Source of the DNA: Fodinibius sp034521915
GTDB lineage: Bacteria; Bacteroidota; Rhodothermia; Balneolales; Balneolaceae
Direction: 5' to 3'
Assembly: GCF_034521915.1 (NCBI RefSeq)
Contig: NZ_JAXHLU010000001.1
Coordinates: 248,001-312,000, forward strand
Length of the DNA: 64,000 bases
The position numbers were made by a program, and so were the translations under genes. Each line of letters begins with the position of its first letter. The stretch's first letter is position 1. Under the pieces are notes generated by a model. It worked only from the letters and a program-made list of their open reading frames with translations, was not told the DNA's origin and searched no databases. Shown one piece after another: positions 48,632 to 57,905 of this stretch.

Positions 48632-48672
48632 TACATAGTACTATGCGTGACGGCGAGCGGGATGAGGACAAA
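48632..48672 (-). promoter_or_regulatory. 41-bp ECF-type promoter of lipoprotein E
   Basis: TTTGTCC, 14-base spacer, GTCACGCAT, AGTACTATGTA in gene orientation, 32 bases before ATG 48599. The single T-to-C change in the second box (GTCACG) is the only deviation of that kind in the set. Confidence 0.75.
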
Positions 48673-48757
48673 TGGATTTCGAAAAATGAATTTGGCCCAT
48701 TTTTCATCTGGCTTTCGCATATACTAACAAAGGAGAAAGGAGATACTTTGCTTTTTT

Positions 48758-49125
48758 ATGGATCAGCAACGGTGGAAAAATATAGAATCAATTGTGGATA
48801 AAGCGCTGACTTTGTCAGATCAACAGAAACAAGAAAAGTTTATCAAAAAAGCCTGCGAGCCCGACCAAGACCTCTACAAACAAGTCAGCGCCCTCCTAAC
48901 TGCTATCAGGGAATCAAAAGACGCGAACTTTCTGGATGAACCTTGATATCAACAAGCTATCAATTAAAAAGATATACCTTCCGAATTCATATATACAGAA
49001 ACTCACCTGTTGATTCTTCTCTTTTAAAAAAGGGCTTTGCAAAACTAAAAAAGACCATTCATCAGAAAAAAGAGTCAATACCATTCTCTTCCCTGAAAAG
49101 ATTAGCTGTCCTGCCTATGAATTAG
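48758..49125 (+). pseudogene. Stub of a fourth kinase gene (N-terminal module only)
   Basis: 48758-48946 encodes 62 residues beginning MDQQRWKNIESIVDKALTLS and ending ANFLDEP. It aligns with the N-terminal module of the three full kinases (MNQQEWQKIDAIIDTALELE ... ENFLEG) and then hits a stop before the kinase domain would begin. A further frame (48943-49125) ends SSLKRLAVLPMN, which might be a decayed downstream segment but cannot be assigned. No sigma gene lies upstream: the gene before it is on the opposite strand. It is therefore a relic of another sigma/kinase locus, or a free-standing copy of the N-terminal module. Confidence 0.6.
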
Positions 49126-49319
49126 GGCTTAGTACTATTCGATGAACCCCCGAAAAACCGATCAAAACTACATTTAGCTGGTTTAAGAAAGAAATATGTT
49201 GATATATAAATAGTTTGACATTAAATGTTTTTACATTTTGGTAAATAATTTGTTATATCGTCTTAGAGGAAGAAATCTCCTCTGACTCAAATAAAAACAG
49301 GAACGAGGACAGACACGAT
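48947..49319. other. Region between the kinase stub and the TonB receptor gene
   Basis: Contains the possible kinase debris to 49125 and then an AT-rich leader. TTGACA at about 49216 and an AT-rich stretch (gtaaataatttg) some 20 bases later could be the promoter of the TonB receptor gene, with a leader of about 60 bases. No other gene is seen. Confidence 0.4.
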
Positions 49320-52013
49320 ATGAAAACAACAGTTAGATTATTTTCTGTATTCATACTATTGCTATTGCCCTTTGTGTTATTTGCACAAAGTTCAGCTACG
49401 TTAGAAGGTACGATAATGGACTCCAATGGTGAAGCACTTGCCGGAGCCAACATTTTCTTGGTAGAGAGCTCGCAGGGTACTGCTGCAGGCGAAGACGGCA
49501 GCTATACCATAGAAAATATTGATCCCGGTACATACACCGTTAGAGTTACTTTTGTTGGATACCAGCAGATAGATGAAGAGATATCATTCTCTGCAGGAGA
49601 AACGGTTACCCAAAATTTTACCATGCAAGAAACAGCTGTCATGGGTGAGGGAGTAACGGTAACGGTAGGTTCACGAGCAGGTCATACTGCTGCCGATGAG
49701 CTGGCGGTTCCTGTTGATGTATATACTGCCATCGACCTGGAAAAAGCCGGTACCTCTGAAGTTGGTCAAATGCTTGAACAGGTTTCCCCTTCGGTCAACT
49801 TTCCACAACAGACTGTTGCCGACGGGATGGATGCCTTGCGATCGTTTACCTTGCGTGGACTTAGTCCCGATCATACGCTGGTACTTATCAATGGAAAGAG
49901 ACGCCACAAATCGGCATTGGTAAATCGCCTGGGATCGGGTATCCAAAAAGGATCGAGCCCCGTTGATATGAATGCTATTCCGGCCAGTGCGATCCAACAA
50001 ATGGAAGTCCTGCGTGATGGGGCCGCCGCCCAGTATGGTTCGGATGCCATTGCAGGGGTTGTTAATATCCAGCTTAAAGAGGAACCGGTCCCCTTGTCGC
50101 TCAGTTATAAATTAGGCGGTAATGCTACCGATAATTTTTCCAATGATGGAACTACCCAAGATATTGCTGCTTCATATGGTTTACCCATTGGAAAAGATGG
50201 ATATATTAACCTGTTTGGAGAGGTGCGCCTGCAGGATCCCACAAATCGCGCCGGTGCCAGCCCGCGTGATCAAATTACCGCCGGCGATGGCGACGTGGTT
50301 ATGGATATGGATGGCGATGGTGTTCAGGAGGTAGTTGAAAAGAACAATCCTGTCTCCCAACCCAACTTCCACTGGGGTAGCGGAGAATCTGACAATTATT
50401 ACCTATGGGGTAATTCTGCTATACCGGTTAACGAGTCAATGGAAGTATATGCCTTTGGGGGATACAGTTACCGAGATGCTCTTGGCCAAGGCTTTTATCG
50501 CCGATCTCTGGGAGATCGAAATTGGCCGCAAATTTATCCCATCGGATTTCTCCCGGAATTTGATATAAAAATCAATGACTACTCGGGGTCACTCGGTCTT
50601 CGCGGACAGATGGGCGAATGGAATTACGACCTTAACCTGCAAACAGGTAGTAACAATTTCGAGTACAACATTGCAAACTCACTTAATGTGACGCTTGGTC
50701 CGAGCTCGAATCAGACGGAATTTTATGCAGGCACAGTTGGTTTCCAGCAGTCTCATGCCATGCTCGATATCGATCGAACATTTGATGTAGGGCTTGCTGG
50801 ACCGCTTAACTTTGCTGCGGGCGCTGTTTATCGCATTGATCAGTATGAAATTACGGCCGGAGAAGAGGCTTCATATATTGACGGTCCGGTGAAAGTTAAT
50901 CAAAATGGAGGACGCGCCGCCCCGGGTGCTCAGGTATTTCCCGGATTCCGTCCAAGTCAGGCGGTGGATGAAAGTCGTAATAACATTGCTACATATGTGG
51001 ATATGGAAGCTGACATTACCGAAGAATTTCTCGTGAATATTGCCGGTCGATTCGAAAGTTACAGCGATTTTGGAGAAACCATTAACGGTAAGCTGGCTAT
51101 GCGCTATCAACCACAAGAAGAGCTCATATTCCGGGGGGCGGTAAGTACTGGTTTTCGTGCTCCAAATCTTGCACAACGTTATTTTTCTAAGGTTTCCACA
51201 ACCTTTATCAATAACGTTCCCTTCGAAGTTGGACTCTTTAATAACGATAGTAATGTAGCCGATGCCCTCGGTGTTCCGGATCTAAAAGAGGAAAAATCGT
51301 TCAACGTGAGTGGTGGTCTTGCGGTAAGTCCCACTGATGCTTTCACCTTCACTGTTGATGTTTTCCACATCGATATCAAAGATCGGATCATTTTATCAGG
51401 TAACATGGGTGGTCCCGAAATTGAGAACCTTGTTTCTCAATTCGGAGCGCAGCGCGTTCAGGTCTTTTCCAATGCCATTGATACCCGTACATGGGGTATT
51501 GACCTAACAGCATCATACCGTACGGTGATAGGCGAAAATGGAACCTTGTATTTAAAGAGCGCCTTAAACAGCACCCGAAACCGCTTGGCAAGTGGCGTTG
51601 CTACCCCAACACAGCTAAGTGAATCGTTCGGGGAAAGTATCTTTGGACGCGAGGCTCGTTTAGAACTTGCCCGGGAACGCCCCAAAAATACGCTTAACCT
51701 CGAGGCAACCTACGACAACGGTCCATTTAGTTTCAGCATGATGAGCAAACGATATGGAGAGGTTCTCGTACCGGATCAGGATCCAGCTGAGGATTATACC
51801 CTAAGCAAAGAATGGGTTATTAACCTCTCAACCAGTTACGAAATCGTAGAAGATTATGCTCGCATCACGGTGGGAGCTCGTAATCTGCTGGATAATTATC
51901 CGGATCTGACGCCTGATCACTCTAACTTTCTTGGCATCTTCCCCTATCCTACCGCTTCACCGATGGGATTTAACGGGCGCTATGTCTACTCAAAACTCTC
52001 TCTGACGTTTTAA
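49320..52013 (+). CDS. TonB-dependent outer membrane receptor with CarboxypepD_reg-like N-terminal domain
   Basis: 897 residues. A signal peptide (VRLFSVFILLLLPFVLFAQS) is followed by a carboxypeptidase-regulatory-like beta-sandwich (about 25-105: LEGTIMDSNGEALAGANIFL). A plug domain follows (about 120-245; LRGLSPDHTLVLINGKRRHK and VLRDGAAAQYGSDAIAGVVN). The 22-stranded barrel ends in an aromatic-terminated strand GRYVYSKLSLTF. It imports a substrate using TonB energy; the plug resembles that of vitamin B12/siderophore-type receptors, but no substrate can be named. There is no SusD partner next to it, so it is not a SusCD pair. It carries its own leader region. Confidence 0.9.
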   Translation: MKTTVRLFSVFILLLLPFVLFAQSSATLEGTIMDSNGEALAGANIFLVESSQGTAAGEDGSYTIENIDPGTYTVRVTFVGYQQIDEEISFSAGETVTQNFTMQETAVMGEGVTVTVGSRAGHTAADELAVPVDVYTAIDLEKAGTSEVGQMLEQVSPSVNFPQQTVADGMDALRSFTLRGLSPDHTLVLINGKRRHKSALVNRLGSGIQKGSSPVDMNAIPASAIQQMEVLRDGAAAQYGSDAIAGVVNIQLKEEPVPLSLSYKLGGNATDNFSNDGTTQDIAASYGLPIGKDGYINLFGEVRLQDPTNRAGASPRDQITAGDGDVVMDMDGDGVQEVVEKNNPVSQPNFHWGSGESDNYYLWGNSAIPVNESMEVYAFGGYSYRDALGQGFYRRSLGDRNWPQIYPIGFLPEFDIKINDYSGSLGLRGQMGEWNYDLNLQTGSNNFEYNIANSLNVTLGPSSNQTEFYAGTVGFQQSHAMLDIDRTFDVGLAGPLNFAAGAVYRIDQYEITAGEEASYIDGPVKVNQNGGRAAPGAQVFPGFRPSQAVDESRNNIATYVDMEADITEEFLVNIAGRFESYSDFGETINGKLAMRYQPQEELIFRGAVSTGFRAPNLAQRYFSKVSTTFINNVPFEVGLFNNDSNVADALGVPDLKEEKSFNVSGGLAVSPTDAFTFTVDVFHIDIKDRIILSGNMGGPEIENLVSQFGAQRVQVFSNAIDTRTWGIDLTASYRTVIGENGTLYLKSALNSTRNRLASGVATPTQLSESFGESIFGREARLELARERPKNTLNLEATYDNGPFSFSMMSKRYGEVLVPDQDPAEDYTLSKEWVINLSTSYEIVEDYARITVGARNLLDNYPDLTPDHSNFLGIFPYPTASPMGFNGRYVYSKLSLTF

Positions 52014-52218
52014 TTGTAATTCATTTACCCAACTTCTCTCTACTCCTTCATTTCCGGAGTAGGGAGTACATTGGGTATTATTTTAGATATTAATAAGTAA
52101 TTCTCTTACAATTCAACTCTTTGCAAAACGTTACGTCAAATCCTGATTTATACAGGATGGCGCAAAGCTTTTCTCTAAAAAACACTAAGAACTGCATGCT
52201 CAAAAAAAATTTAGTCTG

Positions 52219-53931
52219 ATGAACAAACCAATATTCTCTCGATTGCTTAGCTGTATTCTATTCTTCGCTCTTTTTGTATCACTGCCCAGTGAAAGCATTG
52301 CACAAACCGGATGGGCCAAATCCTATGAAAATGGCATTGTCGTATCCGCCGAAAAACATGCCTCTGAAGTTGGTAAAAAAATTATGCAGCAGGGTGGCAA
52401 CGCTGTTGACGCTGCTGTAGCTGTACAATTTACCTTGGCCGTTACCGAACCACGTGCCGGTAATATCGGCGGCGGCGGATTTATGGTACTGCATATGGCT
52501 GATGGTACGACCACTTCACTGGACTTTCGGGAACGAGCCCCACAAAAAGCAACGAAAGACATGTTCATAAGAGACGGGGAATATCAGCCGGATCTAAGCC
52601 GAAGATCGGCACTGGCTTCTGGTGTCCCGGGTGTAGTTGATGGTATGATCAAGGCTCTTGAACGGTACGGTAACCTTCCACTGGAAACGGTAATAGCCCC
52701 GGCCATAAAACTGGCCCGGGAAGGATATCGCCTAACCTGGCTACAAGCACAGGATTTTAATGACAAAGCAGATGAATTTAAAAAGTACCAATCCTCTACA
52801 AAATATTTTACCAAAAAAGATGGGAAGCCTTTTGAAGAAGGAGATCTTTTTGTTCAAAAAGATTTAGCCAAAACTCTTGAACGAATTGCACGATTGGGCA
52901 GAGCCGGTTTTTATTCGGGAACTACTGCTGATCAAATTGTTGAGGAAATGAAACGGCAAGGCGGTATTATCAGCTATAGTGATCTCAAAAATTACGAGAG
53001 CAAGTGGCGCGATCCCGTAAAGGCAAGCTTTAACGGTTACGATCTTCACATTATGCCACCGCCCAGCAGCGGCAGCATTGCCATTGCCCAAATGCTTACT
53101 ATGCTCGAGGATTATAATTTAAAAGAACTCGGTTTTAACTCGGCAAAGTACGTTCATCTCATTACCGAGGTCATGCGTAGAGCATTTGCCGACCGGGCCC
53201 ATTTTCTCGGTGATCCCGATTTTGTCAATATCCCGCAATCAGAGTTATTGGCAGAGGATTATAATCAGCAACGCATGGAAAGCTATAGCTGGGATAAAGC
53301 TACTTCCAGCGATGACATTTCTCACGGCAATCCCATTCAGGTTATAGAATCCACCGAAACAACCCATTATTCAATTGTGGATAGTGACGGCAATGCGGTT
53401 GGAGTTACAACCACCTTGAACGGTTCGTTTGGGAATAAGCTTGCCGTTGACGGTGCCGGATTCCTGCTTAATAATGAAATGGACGATTTTACCGCCCAAC
53501 CCGGCGAACCCAATATGTTTGGACTCATACAAGGAAAAGCCAATTCCGTTGCTCCCAAAAAGCGGATGCTCAGCAGCATGTCTCCCACCATTGTTACCAA
53601 AGATGGAAACGTGCGAATGGTCTTGGGAGCCGCCGGCGGACCTATGATTATAACGGCGACATTCCACAATTTTCTTAATATGGCTGTCTTTGGGATGGAT
53701 CCCCAAAAAGCCAACTCAGCGCCGCGTTTCCACCATCAGTGGATGCCTGATAAATTGTATTACGAAGAATTTGGCCTAAGTCCCGATACCCGGCAAATGC
53801 TGAAAGAAATGGGACATACACTTGAATCACGCAGCAGCATAGGGCGTACCCATACCATATATATCAGTAAAGACGGATTAAAATATGGATCACCAGACCC
53901 TCGGGGAGATGGTTCTGCCCAGGGATATTAA
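52219..53931 (+). CDS. ggt: Gamma-glutamyltransferase
   Basis: 570 residues with a signal peptide (LLSCILFFALFVSLPSESIA), so it acts in the periplasm, splitting glutathione and other gamma-glutamyl compounds. Family motifs include GGNAVDAAVAVQFTLAVTEP, NIGGGGFMVLHM, SGVPGVVDGMIKALERYG and the autocleavage site ESTETTHYSIVD, where Thr381 would become the catalytic N-terminal nucleophile of the small subunit. A GxxxDD lid region (NNEMDDFTAQPG) and the C-terminal GGPMIITATFHNF are present. The protein looks complete. Confidence 0.94.
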   Translation: MNKPIFSRLLSCILFFALFVSLPSESIAQTGWAKSYENGIVVSAEKHASEVGKKIMQQGGNAVDAAVAVQFTLAVTEPRAGNIGGGGFMVLHMADGTTTSLDFRERAPQKATKDMFIRDGEYQPDLSRRSALASGVPGVVDGMIKALERYGNLPLETVIAPAIKLAREGYRLTWLQAQDFNDKADEFKKYQSSTKYFTKKDGKPFEEGDLFVQKDLAKTLERIARLGRAGFYSGTTADQIVEEMKRQGGIISYSDLKNYESKWRDPVKASFNGYDLHIMPPPSSGSIAIAQMLTMLEDYNLKELGFNSAKYVHLITEVMRRAFADRAHFLGDPDFVNIPQSELLAEDYNQQRMESYSWDKATSSDDISHGNPIQVIESTETTHYSIVDSDGNAVGVTTTLNGSFGNKLAVDGAGFLLNNEMDDFTAQPGEPNMFGLIQGKANSVAPKKRMLSSMSPTIVTKDGNVRMVLGAAGGPMIITATFHNFLNMAVFGMDPQKANSAPRFHHQWMPDKLYYEEFGLSPDTRQMLKEMGHTLESRSSIGRTHTIYISKDGLKYGSPDPRGDGSAQGY

Positions 53932-53956
53932 ACCTAATGAGTTTTAAGTTTTATTC

Positions 53957-53998
53957 ACCCGATTGTAATATATCTGTATTGCAATCGGGTTTTTTATT
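53957..53998 (+). terminator. Rho-independent terminator of ggt
   Basis: ACCCGATTG and CAATCGGGT arms with a loop, followed by a run of six T residues (ttttttattt), 25 bases after the ggt stop. Confidence 0.88.
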
Positions 53999-54135
53999 TC
54001 AAGCCTCTACAATCCTCACTGTGGACGCCACAAATCTTGTCAGTAAAAAAATCAGCATATTTAAGGTTGTAAATTCCCGCTTCTTTTGTCATAATCATTA
54101 TCGTATGCTCAAAATTAAATTAATATCTATTGGTC

Positions 54136-55194
54136 ATGAGTAATGATATCGATACTGCAGTACAATCTATTGAGTGGCGAGAGGATCATGTTCGCATCTT
54201 AGATCAAACATATCTGCCCGGACGCGAAGTCTATAGCGATATCCGAGATGTGGGACGCATGTGGGAAGCCATCAAAAAGCTGCGCATTCGGGGAGCACCC
54301 GCTATCGGTATTGCAGCGGCCTACGGCTTATATTTAGGAATTAAAGATATGCCTGAAAATGCATTCGAAAGCTTTATGGTCGAAGTTGATCGCATTGCCG
54401 AATACCTGGAGGGAGCCCGGCCTACGGCCGTAAATCTCAAGTGGGCAACCGATCGGATTAAATCAACCATCCGGGCCCATAAAGATAAGGATATCAGTGA
54501 GATTAAGGAGATCGTTTTGCAAACAGCCAAGACCATCCACGATGAGGATAAGCGAACCTGCAAAAAGATTGGCGAAAATGGCGTTGAGCTCATTCCCAAA
54601 AATGCGCAAGTACTAACCCATTGTAATACCGGCAGTCTTGCCACAGGTCAATACGGTACCGCCCTTTCGATAATATTTCACGCCCATGAACAAGGTAAAA
54701 AACCATTCGTTTGGGTGGATGAAACGCGTCCACTGCTACAGGGATCCCGCCTTACCGCCTGGGAGCTGATGAATGCTGAAATCCCAATGAAAATAATAAC
54801 GGATTCCAGCGCGGGCCTACTCATGCGTCGCGGCGAAGTTGATCTGGTTATGGTAGGTGCTGATCGCATTGCTGCAAATGGTGATGTGGCCAACAAAATC
54901 GGGACCTATCCCCTCGCAGTTTTAGCGAGAGAAAATGAGATACCTTTTTATGTAGCGGCTCCCCTCTCGACCATCGATATGGAAATGGAAACCGGCGATG
55001 AGATTCCGTTGGAGGAGCGCGATCAAGAAGAGGTGCTTAACTACAGCGATGCCCAAGTAGCACCCAAAAAAGCCGAGGCCTATAATCCCGCTTTTGACGT
55101 TACTCCGTATTCATATATCAATGGCATTATAACCCAAGAGGGAATTATTGAACCGCCGTTTGAGGAGGGATTTAAAAATATTTTTAGTGATTGA
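54136..55194 (+). CDS. mtnA: S-methyl-5-thioribose-1-phosphate isomerase
   Basis: 352 residues from ATG 54136 (a TTG two codons earlier at 54130 is possible). MtnA isomerises methylthioribose-1-phosphate to methylthioribulose-1-phosphate in methionine salvage. It carries LRIRGAPAIGIAAAYGLYLG, the catalytic Cys in VLTHCNTGSLATGQYGTAL, VDETRPLLQGSRLTAWEL and the catalytic Asp in MVGADRIAANGDVANKIGTY. It is related to eIF2B subunits, but the catalytic Cys and Asp favour the enzyme. No other methionine-salvage gene is in the window. Confidence 0.93.
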   Translation: MSNDIDTAVQSIEWREDHVRILDQTYLPGREVYSDIRDVGRMWEAIKKLRIRGAPAIGIAAAYGLYLGIKDMPENAFESFMVEVDRIAEYLEGARPTAVNLKWATDRIKSTIRAHKDKDISEIKEIVLQTAKTIHDEDKRTCKKIGENGVELIPKNAQVLTHCNTGSLATGQYGTALSIIFHAHEQGKKPFVWVDETRPLLQGSRLTAWELMNAEIPMKIITDSSAGLLMRRGEVDLVMVGADRIAANGDVANKIGTYPLAVLARENEIPFYVAAPLSTIDMEMETGDEIPLEERDQEEVLNYSDAQVAPKKAEAYNPAFDVTPYSYINGIITQEGIIEPPFEEGFKNIFSD

Positions 55195-55212
55195 GAAGTC
55201 AGAAGCCAAGCA

Positions 55213-55599
55213 TCATCTAATTTTTTTCAATATAGTATCGGTATCAATACTGCCATGAGAGCCATGCCAAACCACCTCACTATTATCCACTAAAATAGCC
55301 TGGGGCGACTCGTGACGAACATCTAGCTCAGAAGCTATTTCATTAGAGGCGTCACGGCTGCGTACAACATTTACAAAATGCATATCGGCATGCTCTTTAA
55401 TATCATCCGCCCCCATCTCAAGATCTCCTTTCGCAACAAAACAAACGCTGCAGCGATGACTGTGTTTGTAGATTAGTTGCGGCTTTTCATTTGATGCTTC
55501 AATAATGGGATCCACCTGAGAAGGATCTGAAATCATCTCCCAAATCTCACTCGTTTCGGATCCCGAAAACGCATTTTTTACTGAATTAAAAAGTCCCAT
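55213..55599 (-). CDS. ytxJ: YtxJ-type monothiol bacilliredoxin
   Basis: 128 residues of the YtxJ/bacilliredoxin C family with thioredoxin-like fold. The active-site region is LIYKHSHRCSVCFVAKGDLE with the cysteine pair CSVC. It is followed by VNVVRSRDASNEIASEL and the cis-Pro region ESPQAILVDNSEVVWHGSH. Members reduce bacillithiol mixed disulphides, so bacillithiol is probably the cell's low-molecular-weight thiol, as known in Bacteroidota relatives. It is convergent with mtnA. Confidence 0.87.
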   Translation of the reverse strand: MGLFNSVKNAFSGSETSEIWEMISDPSQVDPIIEASNEKPQLIYKHSHRCSVCFVAKGDLEMGADDIKEHADMHFVNVVRSRDASNEIASELDVRHESPQAILVDNSEVVWHGSHGSIDTDTILKKIR

Positions 55600-55933
55600 A
55601 ATAAAATTTTGTTTTACCTATCTATGCTGGTCCGCAGCAGAGCTACGGAACGAGAATTACAATAATCTAAATAATATTATCTCGTGACGATGCTCTGTCA
55701 AGTGATCTTGTAACCTGACAGATAGTTCAGTTTATTTACCCATTAAAGCTCTTGTGTCATCCTGAACTTAGCGTACCCCGACACTTCGTGAGATTCAGGA
55801 TCTATCATCCAGCTAAAATTTAAAGATGCTGAAATAAATTCAGCATGATATTTTAATAATTGATTTAAAATTCATATCCCTGCTAATTCCATCCATCCGA
55901 TCGCGAACCAAGCGCTCGGATGGGTTGAAATTG
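55600..55933. repeat. Intergenic region with dispersed palindromic repeat
   Basis: No gene. 55758-55803 contains CATCCTGAAC and its complement TTCAGGAT as arms. 55824-55849 holds a second palindrome AGATGCTGAA / TTCAGCAT. This pattern is typical of dispersed intergenic repeats in this and other phyla. A hairpin at 55894-55923 (CCATCCGAGCGC / GCGATCGGATGG) lies just downstream of the pfkA stop and may serve as its terminator, though without a T-run. Confidence 0.55.
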
Positions 55934-57010
55934 TCAGTCGCCCAGGCAAATGCCAATATCCCGCGCCGTCTGCATGGTATCACTCTCCAACGAAACCGAC
56001 TTCATTTTTCCCTCAATACTGGTGATGGGGATACGCGTTAGCTTATTATCCTGCAACACGACCAGTTTATTATAGTCGTGCTCTTCCACACAGCGAATGG
56101 CAGCCGCACCGAAACGAAGCGAAATAAGCCGGTCGTAGGTTGAGGGAGATCCGCCGCGCTGAAGGTGTCCCAGTACAACCGATCGCGACTCCTTACCCGT
56201 CCGCTCGGAAAGCTCATCGGCTACCTGGTCGGCAATACCGCCCAATTGTACCTCCTGCCCCGGGGTTTTGCCCTTGGTAACGATTTCTCCGTCTTTTTTG
56301 GTTGCTCCTTCGGCCACTACAATCATCGTATAATGAAGTCCCTTCGACTCCCGCTCTTCAATTTTTTCCACAATAGAATCATAGGAAAACGGAATTTCAG
56401 GAATTAGGATCACATCGGCAGAGGCTGCAATACCAGAGTAGAGTGCAATCCATCCGGCATAACGCCCCATTACCTCGACGACCATCAGGCGGTGGTGCGA
56501 TTCGGCCGTAGTCGTAATCCGATCGATCGCTCCTGTCGCAATATCAATAGCCGTATCAAAACCAAGCGTCACATCGCAGCCGTAAATATCGTTATCAATG
56601 GTTTTGGGCACGCCCACAATATCAAGACCTTTCTGGATAAGTTTACTCGCAATATTCATCGAGCCATCACCGCCTATAGCAACAAGGGCATCAATACCAT
56701 GCTTTTCAAAGGTTTTCACCAGCTTATCAGATACATCTTTTGTATCCCAACTGCCGTCGTCTTTTTTGTACGGCATCTCAAAGGGGTTGCCACGATTGGC
56801 CGTTCCCAAAATAGTACCGCCCTGCATCGTAATTCCCTGCACGGCTTGGGCATCGAGCTTTATAAAAGGTTCATCAGTAAATATTGAACCATATCCGTTT
56901 TTGATGCCATACACTTCCCAGCCTCTTTTTAGTGCTGCCAATGTAGCTGCACGAATAGCGGCATTAAGACCGGGAGCATCGCCACCGCCTGTATTAATAG
57001 CAATCTTCAT
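55934..57010 (-). CDS. pfkA: 6-phosphofructokinase (donor ATP or PPi uncertain)
   Basis: 358 residues. The enzyme phosphorylates fructose-6-phosphate in glycolysis. Motifs are TGGGDAPGLNAAIRAATLAA, AIGGDGSMNIASKL (113-117), the catalytic base in VPKTIDNDIYGCDVTLGFDT (135-141), MGRYAGWIALYSGIA and VLGHLQRGGSPSTYDRL. The GGDGS loop is of the ATP type. The PKTIDND motif has a Lys where E. coli PfkA has Gly, a residue associated with PPi-dependent or mixed-type enzymes. The phosphoryl donor cannot be fixed from sequence. It starts three bases after the stop of the upstream Sua5/YciO-like gene. Confidence 0.92.
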   Translation of the reverse strand: MKIAINTGGGDAPGLNAAIRAATLAALKRGWEVYGIKNGYGSIFTDEPFIKLDAQAVQGITMQGGTILGTANRGNPFEMPYKKDDGSWDTKDVSDKLVKTFEKHGIDALVAIGGDGSMNIASKLIQKGLDIVGVPKTIDNDIYGCDVTLGFDTAIDIATGAIDRITTTAESHHRLMVVEVMGRYAGWIALYSGIAASADVILIPEIPFSYDSIVEKIEERESKGLHYTMIVVAEGATKKDGEIVTKGKTPGQEVQLGGIADQVADELSERTGKESRSVVLGHLQRGGSPSTYDRLISLRFGAAAIRCVEEHDYNKLVVLQDNKLTRIPITSIEGKMKSVSLESDTMQTARDIGICLGD

Positions 57011-57013
57011 AAA

Positions 57014-57685
57014 TTAATTTTGTTTTTCTAATGGTTCTCGTTCCCTTTCAAACACTTCTTCCACTTGTTCAATTCCAAGACCGCGTCGAACAATCTTGGT
57101 ACTATCATCAGTCATATCCAAGATAGTGGTTTCTTGGGAAGGTAGATCCTGCTGGTTGTCAATAGTCACATCTACCTGCTTATCAAATTTTCGTAAGAAC
57201 GGTTCCCTGTCAAATTTTTCCAGGGCGTCTTCATCCATTTCGGGCTTCTTAGCGGTAATTGCAAGCATGGGATTACCAACCTCACGGACCAAGCCTTCAC
57301 AAATAGGATAGTCTGGCACGCGAATACCTACCGTTTTTTTCTTGGGATGAACAAGCAGCTTGGGCACCTCTTTGGTAGCAGGCAAAATAAAGGTATACGG
57401 GCCGGGAATCAGCCGTTTGATCAGCTTAAAATTATAGTCAGAAATATGTGCAAACTTTGCTATACCCGACAACGAGTCACATAAAATGGTTAGGTGATCA
57501 CCCTTTCCCAGCTGTCGAATTTCACGAATCCGCTCAATCCCTTTTTTATTTTTATAATCACAGCCAAGAGCATATTGACTGTCGGTCGGGAAAAGTACCA
57601 CCGCACCATCTTTCACCTTGTCGGCGATTTCAAATAATCGTTTTACATGGGGTGTCTCGGGATGCAGTTTGATTCGTTCTGCCAT
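57014..57685 (-). CDS. Sua5/YciO/YrdC family protein
   Basis: 223 residues with the YrdC fold: VVLFPTDSQYALGCDYKNKK near the N-terminus with the basic GIERIREIR helix, then ETTILDMTDDSTKIVRRGLG near the end. It is either the L-threonylcarbamoyladenylate synthase for tRNA t6A or the related YciO. The length, without the C-terminal Sua5 domain, and the TDSQYALGCD form favour YciO-like proteins. It is co-oriented with and 3 bases from pfkA. Confidence 0.87.
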   Translation of the reverse strand: MAERIKLHPETPHVKRLFEIADKVKDGAVVLFPTDSQYALGCDYKNKKGIERIREIRQLGKGDHLTILCDSLSGIAKFAHISDYNFKLIKRLIPGPYTFILPATKEVPKLLVHPKKKTVGIRVPDYPICEGLVREVGNPMLAITAKKPEMDEDALEKFDREPFLRKFDKQVDVTIDNQQDLPSQETTILDMTDDSTKIVRRGLGIEQVEEVFEREREPLEKQN

Positions 57686-57905
57686 GAATAAACCTCAAAT
57701 GTTTTTGGAGTTATACGATATTAGATAAGCTCAGAAAAACGCACGGAATGATTCACTATAAAATGTTGTGATAGTAAACGAAATGGAATAACATTCAACT
57801 TCATAATTCCTCTTATTTTATGCGCTTTTGAACTTCATTAATAACACATTGATCACGGATAATCAATACTATTTCTCATAAATCATTAAATAAACTATTA
57901 AAGTT

